Assembly: GCA_052034255.1 (NCBI GenBank)
Contig: JBPOIU010000104.1
Span: 11,403-75,402 of the forward strand
Reading direction: 5' to 3'
DNA from: JADJEK01 sp052034255
GTDB lineage: Bacteria; Planctomycetota; B15-G4; JADJEK01
Length of the DNA: 64,000 nucleotides
Part shown: positions 61,281-64,000 of the stretch, piece after piece
Position numbering within the stretch: position 1 is the first letter of the stretch
Layout: each line of letters opens with the position of its first letter
The notes under the pieces: model-generated
Told to the model about the DNA's origin: nothing
Database searches by the model: none
What the model saw: the letters and a program-made list of their open reading frames with translations, nothing else
Translations under genes and position numbers: made by a program

Positions 61281-63734
61281 ATGCGTACCCACATCGTCCC
61301 CGCTCTCGTGTTCGCAACCGTTCTCGCGTCGGCGCAGTTCGCGCAGGCGCAGACCTGGGTGCCGCTGGTCTCGGGCTCACCGCCCGGAACACCCGCGACC
61401 GTCACGCTCGATGCCGCGGCATCGACGCCGCAGACCACGTGGATCGACGTCCGCGTCTTCGGTTACTGGCAGTCCATCGTCACGGTGGCGGGAAGTGGGA
61501 CCTTCCAACGCATCGAAGTGCCCGGCCTCGGTGTCTACGGCCAAGAGGGCGCGCCCGGCTTGCCGGCGTTCCGCTCGCGCCTCGGCGTCGTGACCAACGC
61601 GTCGACGCTCGCGCCGACGTCGACGCAGATCGTGTCGCAAGTCGTGCTCTCGGGTGTGAACCCGTATCCGACTCCCCAAGAAGAACAGGACGAGAACCCT
61701 GACCCCGGGGCCGGCCCCGGGGATCCCGACGGCTCGCCCGAGGTCTTCGTGCAGGACTTGGCGATCTACGGCGCGAATGCGCTGTGGCCACCGTCGCACA
61801 CGAGCTCGTTCGTCATCACCGACATCGGCCTCGGCGGCCTGCGCGGCGGTGACATCGAGCTCTATCCGTTCCGTGTGAATCCGCAGACCCAGCAGCTCGT
61901 GGCCGTCACGCACCTGCGTGTGCGCTTCGATCACGGCGGGGTCGCGACACAGCAGCCCGCGCTGACGTCCGAGTCCGACGGGTTGATCGAAGCGACGTGC
62001 TTCAATTACCCGGAGATCGAGCCGTGGATCACGGCTGACACTCCGGCGGCCGGCAACCGCTATCTCATCGTCACGAAGAGCGCGTACGTGCCGACGCTGC
62101 AGTCGTTCATCGACTACCGCAAGGCGTGCGGCTACGTCGTCACCGTCATCACCACGGACGCGCTCGCCGGCACCTGCATTTCGATCCGCACGGCCATCGC
62201 GCAATGGGCGAGCGCCGGAAACCCGAGCGCGAGCCGCTACTGCCTGCTGGTCGGCGACGAGAGCGAGATCCCGCTCTGCCCCTCGCCGACCGTGAACGTG
62301 AAGATGGGCGACGACGCGTACGGCTCACCGGCGGGTGTCGCGGACCTCGTCGAAGAAGTCTTCGTCGGCCGCCTGTCGGTCGACAGCACCAATGACCTCG
62401 CGAATCAGCTGAACAAGATCCGCGCGTACGAACTCGATCAGGATCCGAACAGTCCGTACGACCGCGCCGTCCTCGTCGCGCACAAAGAAGGCGCGCCGGG
62501 CAAGTACGAGGGAGCGCACGAAACGGTCGCGAATGCCGCGTACGCGGTTCAGCCGCTGTTCACGAAGATCTACGGCTCGCAGTTCCTGTCGAGCAACATC
62601 GGCATTCGCGCGGCGCTGAGCTCCGGCTGCGGCGTCCTCGCGTACCGCGGCCACGGCTCGACGAACACCTTCTACGACTGGAACGTGCAGGGGCAGAACT
62701 TCCACAAGGACGAGCTGCTGCTGCTGAACAACCAGCCGACCGAGCCCGTGATCTGGTCGTTCTCCTGCACCAACTCGAACATCGCGTACGACACGGGTTC
62801 CGTGGACTGCATCGGCGAGGCGTGGCTCGAGAACCCATTCAACGGCGCGGTCGCGCACTACGGATCGACGACGACGTCGGGCACCTCGCAGAACCACGTG
62901 CTCGATCGCGAGATGTTCAAGGCGATCTACGGCCTCGGGCTCACGACGCACTCGCACGCGATTGCGTACGCCGAGACCAAGATGAATCAGGAGAAGCCCG
63001 GCCTGAACTCGTGGATGTACCACCTGCTCGGCGACCCGGTCATGAAGGTGCGGCGCAAGAAGCCGAAGCCGTTGTTCCTCACGTTGCCGCCGGTCGTCCC
63101 GACCTGCACGGGTCCGAGCTGCACGCTCACCGTCGTCGTCAAGGACGGCAACGGCATCCCGCAACCGGGCGTCCTCGTCAGCGCATGGAAGCCGTCGTGG
63201 CCGCCGACCGCGAACGACGAGATCCTCGCGAGCGCGACCTCGGGAACCGGCGGCGTCGCGGTCATCCCGCTCGGTCCGCAGACGCTCACGACCATCCGCG
63301 TGACGGGTCGCGATGACGAGGGCAACGTCGCGACGGGAACCGTCAAGGTGAAGAACGGTGCATGGACCGCACTCGGCGGCGGCAAGTACGGCGGCAACGG
63401 CAAAGCGCCAGCACTCGGCGGAACCGGAACGCTGCAAATCGGCCAACCGGCGAACATCAACCTTCACGACGCGCCGCCGAGCGCCATGTGCTTGTTGATC
63501 GTCTCGACGAACGAGACGCCGACGCCGTTCTTCGAGGGCACGCTGCACGCGTTCCCGATCGTCAGCACGATTGCGCTGTTCTCGGACGCGGCAGGCAACC
63601 TGCCGATCCCGATTCCAGCGTGGCCGGCGTCGATCCCGTCGAACACCACTCTCGTGCTCCAGTACGCGATCGACGACCCAGGAGCGTCGCTGGGTGTGGG
63701 CCTCTCGAACGGCCTGCGAGCAGACACGCCGTAA
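61281..63734 (+). CDS. Gingipain-like C25 peptidase
   Basis: The 817-residue secreted protein has a signal peptide (IVPALVFATVLASAQFAQA) and GGAGG five bases before the ATG. The catalytic pair is His458 in AYRGHGST and Cys496 in WSFSCTNSN, as in Arg/Lys-gingipains. RYLIVTKSAYVPTLQSFIDY, then LLVGDESEIPL and DDAYG, FVGRLSV are typical of the caspase-like fold. After ~650 an immunoglobulin-like segment follows (LTVVVKDGNGIPQPGVLV). No type IX secretion tail signal was noticed. Confidence 0.88.
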   Translation: MRTHIVPALVFATVLASAQFAQAQTWVPLVSGSPPGTPATVTLDAAASTPQTTWIDVRVFGYWQSIVTVAGSGTFQRIEVPGLGVYGQEGAPGLPAFRSRLGVVTNASTLAPTSTQIVSQVVLSGVNPYPTPQEEQDENPDPGAGPGDPDGSPEVFVQDLAIYGANALWPPSHTSSFVITDIGLGGLRGGDIELYPFRVNPQTQQLVAVTHLRVRFDHGGVATQQPALTSESDGLIEATCFNYPEIEPWITADTPAAGNRYLIVTKSAYVPTLQSFIDYRKACGYVVTVITTDALAGTCISIRTAIAQWASAGNPSASRYCLLVGDESEIPLCPSPTVNVKMGDDAYGSPAGVADLVEEVFVGRLSVDSTNDLANQLNKIRAYELDQDPNSPYDRAVLVAHKEGAPGKYEGAHETVANAAYAVQPLFTKIYGSQFLSSNIGIRAALSSGCGVLAYRGHGSTNTFYDWNVQGQNFHKDELLLLNNQPTEPVIWSFSCTNSNIAYDTGSVDCIGEAWLENPFNGAVAHYGSTTTSGTSQNHVLDREMFKAIYGLGLTTHSHAIAYAETKMNQEKPGLNSWMYHLLGDPVMKVRRKKPKPLFLTLPPVVPTCTGPSCTLTVVVKDGNGIPQPGVLVSAWKPSWPPTANDEILASATSGTGGVAVIPLGPQTLTTIRVTGRDDEGNVATGTVKVKNGAWTALGGGKYGGNGKAPALGGTGTLQIGQPANINLHDAPPSAMCLLIVSTNETPTPFFEGTLHAFPIVSTIALFSDAAGNLPIPIPAWPASIPSNTTLVLQYAIDDPGASLGVGLSNGLRADTP

Positions 63735-63812
63735 GCACCTACCCGGACGAAACAGCCGGCCCTGGCCCTCGGCCCCTGGTCGCGTAGCACGGATGCGGCG
63801 ATCCGCGGGCAA

Positions 63813-63887
63813 GGGGACAGACGGGGGACAGATCGGGGACGGAGGCGCCTCCGTCCCCGTCCTCGTCCGGGGCCAGACGGGGACAGA
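63813..63887. repeat. GGGGACAGA repeats around a 26-base perfect palindrome
   Basis: Exact GGGGACAGA copies begin at 63813, 63824 and 63879, with a variant GGGGACGGA at 63835. Inside lies a loopless palindrome at 63834-63859, arms CGGGGACGGAGGC and GCCTCCGTCCCCG. Such motifs often flank REP-associated transposase genes in diverse bacteria (from memory). Confidence 0.7.
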
Positions 63888-63899
63888 TGAGATGAGAAG

Positions 63900-63993
63900 T
63901 GGCTGGCCTCCGTCTGGGATCTCCGAAGAGATCGGTCAGACTTTGGCGAGCTCTCGTGAATTGACACGAGGCTCAAAAACAGGAGGCCAGCCA
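63900..63993 (+). mobile_element. Inverted repeat leader before a truncated gene, possible mobile-element end
   Basis: TGGCTGGCCTCC (63900-63911) and GGAGGCCAGCCA (63982-63993) are perfect 12-base inverted repeats bracketing the leader. The second copy contains the ribosome site and the first base of the ATG, so folding of the leader would hide the start. The element type is not identified. Confidence 0.4.
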
Positions 63994-64000
63994 TGGCGAA
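63993..64000 (+). CDS. Start of an unidentified gene, cut by the window edge
   Basis: ATGGCGAA follows GGAGG at a spacing of six bases. Only two codons (Met-Ala) and part of a third are visible. The nearby repeats suggest a REP-associated tyrosine transposase or other transposase; this cannot be tested here. Confidence 0.4.

Noticed and set aside
62325..63812. Long minus-strand frame opposite the C25 peptidase
   Set aside because: Arg/Asp/Val-rich antisense reading without motifs; the peptidase has His/Cys catalytic residues in place.

Overview
This GC-rich window comes from a Gram-negative-type bacterial chromosome close to its replication origin. The best guess is Planctomycetota. The case for that is inference: an ECF sigma factor of the planctomycete-rich HTL-motif type (60610-61203), a sigma-70 factor fused to a membrane anchor and carboxypeptidase-regulatory-like domains (left edge), a ParC of the Bacteroidetes/Chlamydiae type, an HPr domain with no sugar PTS around it, secreted proteins of planctomycete flavour, and Kdo/Lpt outer-membrane genes. 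Acidobacteriota or another PVC lineage cannot be excluded. No rRNA, tRNA or CRISPR was seen. Layout, left to right: 1-9.7 kb holds the sigma fusion, a NemR-like TetR regulator with its own dyad operator and an NfsB-type nitroreductase, parC, a metallopeptidase, a serine beta-lactamase-like hydrolase and two ABC-2 permeases. 9.7-18.1 kb is a leftward block of metabolism and housekeeping: purF, a class III aminotransferase, pyrB-pyrI, a CPBP protease, and a chain of four genes (small membrane protein, DUF374 acyltransferase, DUF72, rnhC) joined by three 4-base GTGA overlaps. 18.2-23.6 kb carries large secreted proteins of unknown role, an HNH nuclease and a zinc-ribbon/DnaJ protein. 23.7-29.5 kb has a membrane-anchored cyclophilin-like protein, parB with a near-consensus parS inside it, an HPr-domain protein, a SigA-like sigma factor and hemW. 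30-36.4 kb has pabA/trpG and pyrF followed by a complete, tightly packed bacillithiol pathway (bshC-bshB-bshA) and a cysteine desulfurase. 36.5-42.6 kb is the replication core: dnaA, a 534-base candidate oriC, dnaN, dciA and gyrB, with no recF between dnaN and gyrB. 42.9-51.1 kb has a stand-alone MshEN domain protein, a TatA/B protein and, leftward, kdsD-kdsC-LptC/A-like-LptD. 51.2-57.9 kb runs rightward: site-2 protease, scpA, trxA, fmt, rsmB with a glycine/arginine-rich tail, a membrane protein, a TIM-barrel isomerase and a small cysteine-rich protein. 58-64 kb has a DRE-TIM metallolyase, a secreted jellyroll-like protein, an ECF sigma factor and a gingipain-like C25 peptidase. The right edge has GGGGACAGA repeats, a 26-base perfect palindrome and the first codons of a gene that is probably part of a mobile element. 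How the genes work together: origin-proximal replication and segregation functions (dnaA, dnaN, gyrB, dciA, parB/parS, scpA, parC) are spread across the window. Envelope biogenesis is represented by Kdo synthesis, Lpt transport and Tat. Thiol-redox and electrophile defence is represented by bacillithiol synthesis, thioredoxin and the TetR-nitroreductase pair. Starts were moved from the longest frame wherever domain alignment, Shine-Dalgarno spacing or overlap with the upstream stop supported a shorter form.
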